The notes: a model not told the origin generated them from the sequence alone. A stretch of 64,000 nt of DNA from Butyribacter intestini (GCA_001414325.1 LLKB01000005.1:419060-483059), one strand, 5' to 3'. Numbered from the stretch's first letter, positions 1 through 9,269 are shown. Numbers and translations are program-made.

Positions 1-307
1 CACACTGGCTTACATGTTTTGCGACTGTGCAGCACAAAAGGTTAAGCTCATCAGAATCCGTGACTGCAATGAGCATATCAGCCGCTTCAATTCCTGCCTC
101 CATCTGTACACTGTAACTTGCTCCATTTCCCGCAAGTCCCATAATATCGTACTGATTTGCTATCTCCATGACCTTTTCACGGCTTCTGTCTATAATGGTA
201 ATATCATGTCCCTCTTTGCTAAGTTGTCTTACAAGTGCATTTCCAACCTTTCCACATCCTACGATTATGATGCTGAGTCCTGATTTTACCGGTTTCTTAA
301 ATTTCAT
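1..307 (-). CDS. trkA: Trk potassium uptake protein TrkA, N-terminal part (runs off the window)
   Basis: Only the first ~102 codons are present; the gene continues past the left edge. The protein begins MKFKKPVKSGLSIIIVGCGK and shows a Rossmann NAD-binding motif GCGKVG (residues 17-22), followed by an acidic-strand motif IIDRS and then AVTDSDELN, typical of the first RCK domain of TrkA. TrkA is the cytosolic nucleotide-binding subunit that gates the TrkH/KtrB K+ channel. The start ATG at 307 is preceded by AAGGAG. The membrane partner is not in the window and may lie to the left. Family call is firm; TrkA versus a single-RCK KtrA cannot be decided from this fragment. Confidence 0.85.
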   Translation of the reverse strand, partial: MKFKKPVKSGLSIIIVGCGKVGNALVRQLSKEGHDITIIDRSREKVMEIANQYDIMGLAGNGASYSVQMEAGIEAADMLIAVTDSDELNLLCCTVAKHVSQC

Positions 308-428
308 TATCTTCTTAACTCCTTTTTTAAGATAAACTTTTCAGTCGAATATCCGCAATCCGTTCTGCAATTTGCTCATAACATATGATAGACTTATCCT
401 AGTACATAATATGCGTTTTGTCAAAGCC

Positions 429-473
429 AAAAATAAGTTTTATGAATATTTCTGTCAATATCCATAAAACTTA
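429..473 (-). terminator. Rho-independent terminator of the RND/TetR operon
   Basis: An 11-bp-plus inverted repeat (TAAGTTTTATG / CATAAAACTTA, extended by ATATT/AATAT with a bulge) directly follows the tetR stop and is followed on the minus strand by a T-rich stretch (TTATTTTTGG). Position and shape fit an intrinsic terminator. Confidence 0.7.
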
Positions 474-479
474 CCCTTT

Positions 480-1109
480 TTAATGCTTTTTATATTTCTT
501 TTCTAATGTATCTATCTCTCCATATACTGTTTCCCTTACCTTTTCACTATCACACTCGATTCCGTTTTTTCCCATAATGAAAATCTTGAAAAAAAGTCCG
601 AGACTTATCGATGCAAATATGTTTATAAGTGAGAGTATCTCATCATCACTTTCCACATTCAGACTGTTTTTATCTATATACTTAAACATTATTCCTTTGG
701 GCGTTTTTGCTTCTTCTAACTTTCCTTTCATCCTTTCACTCACTATCATGTCAAACACCCACGGCTGTGAAAACATTCTTTTCATGCCATTCATTTTTTC
801 GCTAAATCCTGCCGAGATTATACAGTCCATTGCCATTCTCATAAATGCAAATATATCACCGTTGCAGTCTTTTATGAAATTTTCAACAAAATCAAATGCT
901 TCATTTTTATGCGTATCAACAATATATAGAAATATATCTTTTTTATCCTCAAAATACTGATAAAAACTTCCTCTTGGTATCGCCGCCTCTTTTATTATTC
1001 GGTTTATGGATGCCGCCTCGAATGAATTTTCAAGAAACTCACGCTCGGCAGCAGCCATTATCCTTTCTCTTTTTTCATCAGGCAGCCTGTAAAATGTTTC
1101 CTTTGGCAT
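480..1109 (-). CDS. TetR/AcrR family regulator of the adjacent RND pump
   Basis: 209 residues. An N-terminal TetR helix-turn-helix (about residues 10-57) includes KERIMAAAEREF and the recognition region IPRGSFYQYFEDKKDIF; the C-terminal part is helical and ligand-binding in this family. It is the last gene of a two-gene operon: its ATG lies 2 bp after the stop of the RND pump, implying translational coupling. Two identical palindromes at the operon promoter (5202-5220, 5238-5256) are the obvious operators, so it probably represses its own operon until an efflux substrate binds. The ligand is unknown. Confidence 0.9.
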   Translation of the reverse strand: MPKETFYRLPDEKRERIMAAAEREFLENSFEAASINRIIKEAAIPRGSFYQYFEDKKDIFLYIVDTHKNEAFDFVENFIKDCNGDIFAFMRMAMDCIISAGFSEKMNGMKRMFSQPWVFDMIVSERMKGKLEEAKTPKGIMFKYIDKNSLNVESDDEILSLINIFASISLGLFFKIFIMGKNGIECDSEKVRETVYGEIDTLEKKYKKH

Positions 1110-1111
1110 CT

Positions 1112-4100
1112 TTACTCTCCATCTGTCAGATAATCCTGTGCTTCATCAGGTATATCATCCATATCATCACTTCCTGTATCTATATCCTTTGGCTGTTTAC
1201 GATATAGAATATCATACATTATAGGCACTATGTAAAGTGTCATAAATGTTGAATAGATAAGACCAAAGCATACGACTATCGCCATACCCTGCTGCATTGC
1301 ATTTCCTGCATCCTGTGAGAATACCATAACACTCATTGACAGAATTGTCGTAAGTGCCGTCATAAGAATAGGACGCATACGAGTCTTACCTGTTCCTACA
1401 AGTGCCGCACGCTTCTCAACACCGCCAATCCTGAGTTTGTTTGCATAATCAACAAACACGATACCATTGTTTACGACTGTTCCCATAAGTATCATAAATC
1501 CCATCATAGACATTGCCGAGATTGACTGTCCGAATGCGAGAAGTCCTAACATACCACCCGTAAATGCAAGCGGTATCGTAAAGATAATGATAAATGGCGA
1601 GAGTAAACTCTGAAACTGTGCCACCATTACAAGGTATATGAGCAGAAGTCCGAGTGCAAGTGCCTGAACAAGCTGTGCCATCATATCATTTACCTGTGTT
1701 GACGAACCGCCTATCTCAGCAGTATATCCATCCGGCATCTTATACTTATCTATCTTTTTCTGAAGTTCTCTTGAGAGAAGTGCCGCATTCTCATTTTCGT
1801 CTACATCAGCCGAAACAGTTATCATCTGGGACTGATTTTCTCTTGAAAGAGTCTGTGCGGCCTTTCCCTCATCTTTCTTTGCAAATTTTGTAAGTTTGTA
1901 AGTTTTTTTCTTGTCATTACCGTTTGAGTCCTTTGTTGTCGCCGTAACTTCGGCTTTCATAAGATTTTCGTATGTAAGTTCATCTGTCTTATTTACAAGT
2001 TTTACATCTACATCCGTATCATCAACATTTAATGTTATTGAGGTTTTGTCTGTATTGATGCGTGCCGCAAGCTGCTGGTATATTCCTGCAACCGTAAGTC
2101 CTGCGTTTGCAACCTTGTTTTTGTCAAGTGTAAGATGTATCTCTTTGTCTGAGTCCTCAAGACCATTTTTTGCATTACTGCATCCGTCAATGCTGTTTAA
2201 CATCTTCTTATAGTCATTGCTCAACTCGACAAGTTTATCCATATCGTCACCGTAGATATTGACTTCAAGCCCCTGACTCATCATACTTCCCATACCTCCG
2301 AGTGCTGATGATGAAACCGTAAGTTCCTTACACTTTATGTCTTTTGTGTTTTTCTCAATAGTCTTTCTTATCTTCTTAAACTGCTTTGTAGTCTTAATAT
2401 CACTCTTTGTTATTACATTGAAAGTAAAACTTGTGTAATTGTCTGATGCCGCACCAAGCGAACCGGACATAGCACTTGCATTTCCGTCCGTAACACCGAC
2501 TTTGTCAATTCCATCAACTTTCATTATAGCTGCCATAACCTTATCGGCAGTCTTATATGCACTCTTCTTGCTGGTTTTCTTGTCAACTTCAAGACTTACG
2601 GAAATCTGGTTACTCTCCATGCTGTCCATCATTACAAGTCCCATTCCTGAAAGTTTCCACACACATACCACTAGAAGCCCTATTGCAATGATAAGCGGTA
2701 TTGCTTTATGTTTAAGGAAAAATTCAAGCGACTTTCCGTAGGCATCTTTTATTTTATCAAAAAGTTTGTGCTTAGGATTCTTTACTTTCTTAAGCATTAT
2801 AGAGCCCATAGTAGGTACTACCGTTATCGCAACAAGAAGTGAAGCGATAAGTGAATATGATATTGTGAATGAGAACGGTATGAGCATCTGGCTTACAGTT
2901 CCTGATGTATATACCATAGGCAGAAATACACATATAGTTGTTATGGTCGATGCTATGATAGGTCCAAGCACCTGTTTTGTTCCCTGTACTGCTGCCCTCG
3001 GTGATGATAGACCTTTGCTTCTAAGTCGATAGATATTCTCCATAACTACAACCGAGTTGTCAACAAGCATACCTATTCCGAGACAAAGACCTGCAAGCGA
3101 CATTACATTTATGTTTATTCCGGTGAAATACATTATAACAAGTGCAAAGAGTACACTGAACGGAATACTAAATGCCACGACTATAGTTGGTCTTACATCC
3201 TTAAGGAACAACGCAAGCACGATAATCGCAAGCACCGCACCCATAACGATACTGCTTAAAACACTTGAAATTATATTTTTTATAAAGTCACCCTGATTAC
3301 TTAACGGTGTTATTGAAAGTCCTTTATATTTTCCCTCAAGTTCCTTAAATGAGTCTGTAAGTGCATTTGTTACATCACTTGTACTCGCCGTACTTGATTT
3401 GTATATAGCAAGCATAACTGAATCCTTACCGTTAATCTTTGCATACTGGTCACCCACATTGTCAACTGTAACAACATTTGCAACATCAGATATTCTTATT
3501 GAACCAACACCTTTTACTTTTGTAAGCACCATGTTTTTAATCTGTTTTGCATTCTCATAGTTTTCACCTATCTGTATAAGCCACTGGTCATCATTTTTGT
3601 CATCAATATATCCGGCAGGCATTGAAAAGTTCTGTGCCGTGATAAGCTGTGACAATGTATCAAGTGTAAGAAGCGAATCAAGATTTGCATTTTCAAGTGC
3701 TGCATCTTTTGATTCGTCAAGCTGCTTCTGTGCATCTTTAAGTTCCTTCTTTGCATTTGCTATCTCTTTTTTAGCCGCCTGCATCTGAGCCTGTGCTGAA
3801 CCAAAGCCTGCTGATGCCTGATATCCTCCGGCAACTGCCTGCTCCTGTTTTTTATCCATGCCTTTCATCTTCTCATTAATCTTGTCAACCATTGCCTGTG
3901 CAACTTTAATCTCAGTCTTTAAGTTGGCAAGTTCCGTGTTTATCTGAGGCATCCTTACTTCAGCAATATCATAAACCTTTTTCATTGATGCAATAGTGAG
4001 TTTCTTTACAGAATCTCCCTGACCCATCTTTGTGAGCCAGCTCTTAAATTTGTTAAACTCATCCGGATGGTTTATAGCATCTTTGACATTTGCAGGAATC

Positions 4101-5041
4101 GTTATATTGCTCATCTTAGCTGCATCACCTAGTTTTTCGTTAAATGTCTTAAACATTCCATTTAACGATTTATATGTAGCAGGGATTTTTGCATCATTAT
4201 AAGCTTTTTTCTCAGCCATAAGAGCCGTTTTATTTGCCTTAAGACTTGTGAGTGATGACTCATAAGATGCCTTCATTGCCTGAGCCTGATTCATTGCAAC
4301 AGAAGCTTTTGCGAGTTTGCTCGTCGTGTTCTCCTGCTTGCTGCTTAAATTTCCCTCCTGCTCTTTTAACTTGACATTTCCCTCATCCAATTTCTTTTTA
4401 GCTTTGTCTATCTTCTTCTGTGCATCCCTCAATTTTTTATTTGTATGCATCAGAATATCCTCATTGACTTTATCAATCTTTTTCTGGTTTAAGCGTACCT
4501 CAATGGTATCATTTATATTTCCTGTCTCCGTGATACTTGCCACACCGTTCTGTCTCTTTAGATACGGAATGACAACTTTGTCGGTAAACGCTGTAACATC
4601 TTTAATATCCTTGCCGTCATAACCAACACTTACCGCCATCGTAGCCATCATATCGGCACTTATCTCCATAAGATTCGGCGTGCCGCAATCATCCGGAAGG
4701 TCAAGCGAATTAAGTGCCTTAGATACCCTTACAAGAGCGGCATCCATATCGGTATCATCCGAAAACTCAAGCATTGTCATGCCGTAGTTACTGCTTGATG
4801 TACTAGACACCTTATTAACACCACTTATCGTTCCAAGTGCATCCTCGACAGGCTTTGTCACATTGTCCTGCACCTTCTGAGGTGAAGCACCCATCTCCGT
4901 AGTAATAACTGCAAGATACGGCATCTCCATATCCGGCATAAGATTTGTCTGCATCTTACTGAGGCTGACACCACCAAATGTCAGAACTATAACAATAGCC
5001 ACCAGCGTAAGATACGGCTTCTTAACAAACATTTTTGTCAT
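1112..5041 (-). CDS. RND-family efflux permease with a large coiled-coil insert
   Basis: 1309 residues, longer than AcrB-type pumps (about 1030-1050). Visible order: TM1 (about 10-30), porter subdomains starting TNLMPDMEMPYLAVITTEMG, a lysine- and alanine-rich coiled coil (about 198-452), a first block of TM helices, a second porter half, and a final TM block ending near YIVPIMYDILYRK. The coiled coil sits where AcrB carries its docking (funnel) subdomain. No membrane-fusion or outer-membrane partner gene is adjacent, as expected in a Gram-positive. It presumably exports hydrophobic or toxic compounds using the proton gradient. The start ATG at 5041 is followed by a typical MTKMFVKKPYLTLVAI leader. 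Operon with the downstream tetR; regulated promoter at 5233-5261. Confidence 0.9.
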   Translation of the reverse strand: MTKMFVKKPYLTLVAIVIVLTFGGVSLSKMQTNLMPDMEMPYLAVITTEMGASPQKVQDNVTKPVEDALGTISGVNKVSSTSSSNYGMTMLEFSDDTDMDAALVRVSKALNSLDLPDDCGTPNLMEISADMMATMAVSVGYDGKDIKDVTAFTDKVVIPYLKRQNGVASITETGNINDTIEVRLNQKKIDKVNEDILMHTNKKLRDAQKKIDKAKKKLDEGNVKLKEQEGNLSSKQENTTSKLAKASVAMNQAQAMKASYESSLTSLKANKTALMAEKKAYNDAKIPATYKSLNGMFKTFNEKLGDAAKMSNITIPANVKDAINHPDEFNKFKSWLTKMGQGDSVKKLTIASMKKVYDIAEVRMPQINTELANLKTEIKVAQAMVDKINEKMKGMDKKQEQAVAGGYQASAGFGSAQAQMQAAKKEIANAKKELKDAQKQLDESKDAALENANLDSLLTLDTLSQLITAQNFSMPAGYIDDKNDDQWLIQIGENYENAKQIKNMVLTKVKGVGSIRISDVANVVTVDNVGDQYAKINGKDSVMLAIYKSSTASTSDVTNALTDSFKELEGKYKGLSITPLSNQGDFIKNIISSVLSSIVMGAVLAIIVLALFLKDVRPTIVVAFSIPFSVLFALVIMYFTGININVMSLAGLCLGIGMLVDNSVVVMENIYRLRSKGLSSPRAAVQGTKQVLGPIIASTITTICVFLPMVYTSGTVSQMLIPFSFTISYSLIASLLVAITVVPTMGSIMLKKVKNPKHKLFDKIKDAYGKSLEFFLKHKAIPLIIAIGLLVVCVWKLSGMGLVMMDSMESNQISVSLEVDKKTSKKSAYKTADKVMAAIMKVDGIDKVGVTDGNASAMSGSLGAASDNYTSFTFNVITKSDIKTTKQFKKIRKTIEKNTKDIKCKELTVSSSALGGMGSMMSQGLEVNIYGDDMDKLVELSNDYKKMLNSIDGCSNAKNGLEDSDKEIHLTLDKNKVANAGLTVAGIYQQLAARINTDKTSITLNVDDTDVDVKLVNKTDELTYENLMKAEVTATTKDSNGNDKKKTYKLTKFAKKDEGKAAQTLSRENQSQMITVSADVDENENAALLSRELQKKIDKYKMPDGYTAEIGGSSTQVNDMMAQLVQALALGLLLIYLVMVAQFQSLLSPFIIIFTIPLAFTGGMLGLLAFGQSISAMSMMGFMILMGTVVNNGIVFVDYANKLRIGGVEKRAALVGTGKTRMRPILMTALTTILSMSVMVFSQDAGNAMQQGMAIVVCFGLIYSTFMTLYIVPIMYDILYRKQPKDIDTGSDDMDDIPDEAQDYLTDGE

Positions 5042-5075
5042 GGTCTTTAACTTTCCTTTCTTAATAGGCTACAAA

Positions 5076-5143
5076 GCGAAACTGTTGTAAGCTGTGTTGA
5101 TTGAGCAGATATAACATATAATAAAGTAAAATGACAGTTTCGC
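5076..5143. repeat. Short hairpin repeat with GCGAAACTGT ends (family A, short form)
   Basis: Terminal inverted repeat GCGAAACTGT / ACAGTTTCGC encloses GCAGATATAACATATA, a core also found at 16335-16408, 20797-20995, 53790-53857 and 59325-59664. It lies in the 5' untranslated region of the RND operon. Confidence 0.7.
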
Positions 5144-5201
5144 ATATACTTTATAGCATATAAATTAAACACACTATATAGTCTACTTATTTAATCTGCC
5201 A

Positions 5202-5220
5202 ATATGACAAGGTGTCATAT
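5202..5220. promoter_or_regulatory. TetR-type operator O1
   Basis: Perfect palindrome ATATGACA-N3-TGTCATAT just downstream of the predicted transcription start of the RND/tetR operon. The same half-sites recur at 5238-5256 (centre-to-centre 36 bp). Confidence 0.8.
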
Positions 5221-5232
5221 TCAACAAACGCA

Positions 5233-5261
5233 ATTATATATGACACCCTGTCATATGTCAA
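5233..5261 (-). promoter_or_regulatory. Consensus sigma-A promoter of the RND/tetR operon
   Basis: Read on the minus strand: TTGACA (5261-5256), 17-bp spacer, TATAAT (5238-5233). Both boxes match consensus exactly, so the promoter should be strong when not repressed. Operator O2 fills the spacer. Confidence 0.85.
5238..5256. promoter_or_regulatory. TetR-type operator O2
   Basis: Second perfect copy of ATATGACA-N3-TGTCATAT, lying between the -35 and -10 boxes of the operon promoter, where a bound repressor would exclude RNA polymerase. Confidence 0.8.
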
Positions 5262-5262
5262 T

Positions 5263-5306
5263 AAAAAAAGTGCTAGTTTATCCTAATTTAATAAACTACC
5301 ACTTTT
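5263..5306 (-). terminator. Terminator after the TetM-like/NYN gene
   Basis: 16-bp stem with one mismatch (AAAAGTGGTAGTTTAT against its complement) and a short loop, followed on the minus strand by seven Ts. It abuts the -35 box of the RND promoter, insulating that operon from its upstream neighbour. The plus-strand side is also T-rich, so it may act in both directions. Confidence 0.8.
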
Positions 5307-5327
5307 ATTGATATTTTTTTATAATAG

Positions 5328-5412
5328 GTACTTAAGGTGCGTTTTTTTCACATTTATGTACCGCTACGCAGTTCTCCGAGGCGAGAGCCGTCTATTTGTC
5401 GTATAATATCCA
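5328..5412. repeat. Divergent copy of the family A hairpin core
   Basis: Contains GTACTTAAGG, then TTATGTACCGCTACG and a GCGAGAGC-like segment, in the same order as in the cores at 36936-37081 and 59325-59664. Ends are poorly defined, so the boundaries are approximate. Confidence 0.4.
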
Positions 5413-5436
5413 CCTCCCAGGCGTCCGTCCGCCAAT

Positions 5437-8079
5437 CTAATCAATCATCTCCCCTATCTCCCTCTCCGTCTTTTTTATCTCCTGCTCAAATTCCCTCGCC
5501 GACATCCTGTATGCCCCCGAACCTATTACTATCATCTGCTCCAGTCCATCCGATGTTGCAACTGTTACATTGTGTTTTTTCCCTATCTCATGCGTTACTT
5601 TTTCTATATACATATCTGCCGTCTCCGCCTCTTTTGTATAGACCACATTTATATTGTGGTATTTTGATACTTCTCCGGGATTTCCCTTTACTTTGTAAGC
5701 ATCAAATACAAGTATAAGTTCGCACCCCTTAAACCCCTGATAATTGCATAATATATCCATGAGTTTTGTTCTTGCCGCTTCAAGATTTTCTTTTGACAGG
5801 TCATTTAATTCTTTCCACGAGAAGATGATATTATAACCGTCTACGAGAAGATACTGTTTTCCTGATTTTTGGCTTTTTTCATGTCTTTTTAAATACTCCA
5901 CACCTCCAGCATCATAAACTGACTCTTTCGGCTTTTTAGACCATTTTTTTCTCTCATAGCCAAATCTGCCCTCAGTGTCACTTCCACCACCTTTTCCAGA
6001 TGCACTTTTTCCAAATGTTCTCTCGAATATGGCCTCTAGCTCCTTATCCTCCTCTATAGAACCTCCGGTACTCCCTTTAAATGCACCGCTGCGTATTTTT
6101 GCTGCCTTATATATCTCCTGATCAGATATAACACTGTCATTCTCATCCTCTCCCATATCTACGGCAGCTTCAAGATGCATATAATCTTTTACTTCATACC
6201 ACGGCACATAAAATCCCGAACCGTGTGCACAGAACACCGAACCAGTCGGATTGTTTATATCAGCATCAGGATCATACATTTTTTCCGCCACTATCGCATC
6301 CTGGTCTTTGCACGGTCTGTAGCCTTTAAGCGTACAAGTGAGTCTGCCTTTTCCCGCCGTATATGAATTTACCTGCATCATATAACCGCTCATCTGTGCA
6401 ACTGGAGCTATTCCCGTAAACTCAGAGTTTTCACCCTTTTGGAACGGTCCCTCAAATTTAGCACCCATTCTGTCAAGATCAGTCATTGCTCTGCCTACGC
6501 TGTCTGCCGGAACTTCAAGCCTGAATGAATAATAAGGCTCTAAAAGTACATTTTCCGCCTGCATAAGACCTTGTCTTATCGCCCTGTAGGTTGCCTGTCT
6601 GAAGTCACCGCCCTCCGTGTGCTTTTCATGTGCTCTCCCAGACATAAGCGTTATCTTAATATCAGTTATAGAAGAACCCGTAAGAACTCCCGGATGTTCC
6701 CTCTCGTCTATATGCGTCATTATAAGTCTCTGCCAGTTCTTATCAAGCTTATCCTCGCTCGCCTGCGTTTCAATCATTATGCCGCTGTCAGGCTCTCCGG
6801 GTTCAAGTTTCAAGTGAACTTCCGCATAATGTCTCAACGGTTCAAAGTGGCCTACGCCCTCAACCGTGCTTGCTATCGTTTCCTTATAGACTATGCTTCC
6901 CTCACCAAACTCAACTCTTGTATGAAATCTGTCCCATATGAGATTTTTGAGTACATCTATCTGAACCTCACCCATTATTCCCGTGTGGATTTCCTGAAGT
7001 TCTTCATTCCACACGACATGAAGTCCCGGTTCTTCCTGTTCAAGAGTTTTCATATCATCATAAAGTTTATGTATATCGTCATTTTCCTGCGGTGTGACCT
7101 TGTATGTCATAACGGGCTCTAATACAGGCATATCTGAGTTTGTTTCTATTCCGATGCCCATACCCGGATATGTCTTTTCAAATCCAGTCACCGCACATAT
7201 CCGACCGGCTCTAACTTCATCAACAGACATGAATTTATTTCCTGAATATATCCTTAACTGATCTGCTTTTTCATCAAGCTGTTCAATATACATTTTTGAC
7301 TTGAGCACACCACCCGTCACTTTCAGATAAGTTAGCCTTTTATTTTTGTCATCCCTCGAAACTTTATATACTTTTGCTCCAAATTCTTTGGGATATTCTT
7401 TTTTTAATGTGTATCTTTCTAGTCCGTCAAGAATTTCCCCGACACCATCAAGTTTCAGAGCTGAACCAAAATAACATGGAAAAAGTTTTCTCTCGGAAAT
7501 AAGTTTTTTTATATCATCATCATCTATATTTCCGCCATCCATATATTTTTCAAGCACTTCCTCGTCACAGACCGCTATATTCTCAAAAAATGTGTCATTT
7601 TTTTCAGCCGAAAAATCCACACATTCACTTCCAAATCTCTCCGTGATACCTGACATTATATCTTCTTTATTGCAATCTCCAATATCCATCTTATTAACAA
7701 AGATAAAAACCGGGACATCATATCTTTGTAATAGTCTCCACACAGTCTCCGTATGACTCTGTACTCCGGCAGGTCCGCTTACAACAAGCACCGCATAATC
7801 AAGCACTTGCAAAGTTCTCTCCATCTCTGCCGAAAAATCCACATGTCCCGGTGTGTCAAGCAAGGCTATGTCAAGGTCTTTCCACCCAAACATAGCCTGC
7901 TTAGAAAATATTGTTATTCCTCTGTCCTTTTCCATAGAATATGTATCAAGAAAAGCATCCTTATGGTCAACCCTGCCGAGCTTTCTTATACTTCCGGAAA
8001 GATATAACATAGCCTCCGAAAGAGTTGTCTTGCCCGAATCAACATGGGCAAGCATCGCCAAAACAATATTATTTTCCAA
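5437..8079 (-). CDS. TetM-like ribosome-binding GTPase fused to an NYN (YacP/Rae1-like) nuclease domain
   Basis: 880 residues; classical TetM/TetO proteins have about 640. The N-terminal ~650 residues form an EF-G-like translational GTPase: P-loop AHVDSGKTT (11-19), DTPGHVDF (about 75-82), NKMD (about 129-132), then domains II-V as in ribosomal protection proteins. After a charged, glycine-rich linker (about 680-740) comes an NYN/PIN-like domain (about 742-880) starting QYLLVDGYNIIFSW, with acidic residues near 747 (VDGYN), 793 (FDAYK), 822 (ADMYIE) and 843 (TSDG) that fit a metal-dependent RNase centre. The same domain alone is YacP/Rae1, an A-site mRNA endonuclease in Bacillus. The gene has its own terminator. 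Tetracycline resistance is not implied; a ribosome-rescue or quality-control role is my inference. Confidence 0.88.
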   Translation of the reverse strand: MENNIVLAMLAHVDSGKTTLSEAMLYLSGSIRKLGRVDHKDAFLDTYSMEKDRGITIFSKQAMFGWKDLDIALLDTPGHVDFSAEMERTLQVLDYAVLVVSGPAGVQSHTETVWRLLQRYDVPVFIFVNKMDIGDCNKEDIMSGITERFGSECVDFSAEKNDTFFENIAVCDEEVLEKYMDGGNIDDDDIKKLISERKLFPCYFGSALKLDGVGEILDGLERYTLKKEYPKEFGAKVYKVSRDDKNKRLTYLKVTGGVLKSKMYIEQLDEKADQLRIYSGNKFMSVDEVRAGRICAVTGFEKTYPGMGIGIETNSDMPVLEPVMTYKVTPQENDDIHKLYDDMKTLEQEEPGLHVVWNEELQEIHTGIMGEVQIDVLKNLIWDRFHTRVEFGEGSIVYKETIASTVEGVGHFEPLRHYAEVHLKLEPGEPDSGIMIETQASEDKLDKNWQRLIMTHIDEREHPGVLTGSSITDIKITLMSGRAHEKHTEGGDFRQATYRAIRQGLMQAENVLLEPYYSFRLEVPADSVGRAMTDLDRMGAKFEGPFQKGENSEFTGIAPVAQMSGYMMQVNSYTAGKGRLTCTLKGYRPCKDQDAIVAEKMYDPDADINNPTGSVFCAHGSGFYVPWYEVKDYMHLEAAVDMGEDENDSVISDQEIYKAAKIRSGAFKGSTGGSIEEDKELEAIFERTFGKSASGKGGGSDTEGRFGYERKKWSKKPKESVYDAGGVEYLKRHEKSQKSGKQYLLVDGYNIIFSWKELNDLSKENLEAARTKLMDILCNYQGFKGCELILVFDAYKVKGNPGEVSKYHNINVVYTKEAETADMYIEKVTHEIGKKHNVTVATSDGLEQMIVIGSGAYRMSAREFEQEIKKTEREIGEMID

Positions 8080-8110
8080 AATATTCCTCCAATTTATCTC
8101 AATGTCCTTT

Positions 8111-8701
8111 TTAATTCAAACCTAACGCTTCTTTTGCAAGCATATCTGCCATATCATTATATTTATCATTTGAATGACCTTTTACTTTTATAAAACGGAC
8201 ATGGAGTTTATCTTTTATGCCGTCATAAAATGCTTTATAAGCCTTTGTCCCCTCTTTATTTGTCTTCCAATCACCGAGACACCATCTTGCAATCCCCTCA
8301 TAGTCATGATAAATAGCTATATTGTCAAAACCATTTTCAATGGCATAACGCATAGCCGCCTCAGCACCCTTTATCTCCCCTGCAACATTTCTCATCGCTG
8401 CAAGCTCTTTATCATTCATTTTTTCGTTAAATGTGATTTCTTTTCCTTCATTTAAAATAACCACACCATACGAAAATTCTTTCGTAACAGAATTATAACT
8501 TCCGTCTACATATGCCACAAGTGCTTCAGATGTATCTTCACCTGCAATGCCATCATTCAAATATGCCGTCGCATCCTGCATACTTGTAAAACTTTTATAC
8601 TTTGCTCCAGAATATCCGTCAACCTGTTTTTTACACTCAGCCCAGCTTGCAAATACTCCGGTACTTCTACCCTCTTTTACTGCATAAAACTTTCCAGCCA
8701 T
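8111..8701 (-). CDS. Ribonuclease H with N-terminal viroplasmin domain
   Basis: 196 residues. Residues ~3-47 (KFYAVKEGRSTGVFASWAEC) are the caulimovirus-viroplasmin/HBD-type fold that binds RNA-DNA hybrids; residues ~60-194 are an RNase HI domain with catalytic acids at D66 (VDGS), E109, D133 and D186 (MADMLAK). It cleaves RNA in RNA-DNA hybrids (R-loops, primer remnants) in the cytosol. This two-domain layout is the common clostridial and eukaryotic RNase H1 type. It ends 31 bp before the TetM-like gene starts and probably shares its transcript. Confidence 0.92.
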   Translation of the reverse strand: MAGKFYAVKEGRSTGVFASWAECKKQVDGYSGAKYKSFTSMQDATAYLNDGIAGEDTSEALVAYVDGSYNSVTKEFSYGVVILNEGKEITFNEKMNDKELAAMRNVAGEIKGAEAAMRYAIENGFDNIAIYHDYEGIARWCLGDWKTNKEGTKAYKAFYDGIKDKLHVRFIKVKGHSNDKYNDMADMLAKEALGLN

Positions 8702-8750
8702 ACACTACCTTTCTCTTTCTTTCCTTATGTAATATAAAATCTAAAACATT

Positions 8751-9224
8751 TTACCTGAAATTATCACTCATATGTTCAAGTTCTGCAACAAGCTCCATAG
8801 TATCTATAGTCTGCTCATCAAGAAGCCGCCTAAGATTTTTCTGTGTATCATACAAATCGATAACATTTTTCACCCTTTTTTGTACTATCTGCGGATAAAA
8901 AGGTTTTGTAATAAAATCACTCACACCATACTCAAATGCTTTCATTTCATTTTCATAATTTGCTTCTACTGTTACAATAATAACCGGTATTTCAGATATA
9001 AAGCCATAATCTGACATAAACTCAAGTACATCAAATCCGGATTTTTCAGGCATTATAAGATCTAACAATATCAGGGATATATTTAACTGCTGCTCATCGA
9101 TTATATCAATAGCTCTCTGTCCGTTTTCAGCCTCAATTATATTGTAATCGTCTTCAAGATACCGTTTAAGTAATACTCTGTTGGTCAATGCATCATCGAC
9201 TATTAAAATGGTCTTTGTTTCCAT
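8751..9224 (-). CDS. Stand-alone response regulator (REC domain)
   Basis: About 157 residues from the chosen start METKTILIVDDALTNR; AGGAG sits just upstream of this ATG, so the longer frame upstream is unlikely to be used. A single receiver domain with acidic pair DD, phospho-acceptor in LILLDLIMP and conserved Lys in ITKPF, followed by a ~40-residue helical tail (LYDTQKNLRRLLDEQTIDTM). No output domain. The HPt protein immediately upstream (9270-9617) is the natural phosphodonor or acceptor, making a small phosphorelay pair. No sensor kinase is adjacent, so the pathway is unknown. Confidence 0.88.
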   Translation of the reverse strand: METKTILIVDDALTNRVLLKRYLEDDYNIIEAENGQRAIDIIDEQQLNISLILLDLIMPEKSGFDVLEFMSDYGFISEIPVIIVTVEANYENEMKAFEYGVSDFITKPFYPQIVQKRVKNVIDLYDTQKNLRRLLDEQTIDTMELVAELEHMSDNFR

Positions 9225-9269
9225 AATTTCTCCTATTTTCTCTGACACCGGATGATTTAGCTTTAATTT

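Noticed and set aside
5437-8079. Calling this gene a tetracycline-resistance determinant
   Set aside because: Length, C-terminal nuclease domain and chromosomal setting differ from TetM/TetO; resistance cannot be inferred.
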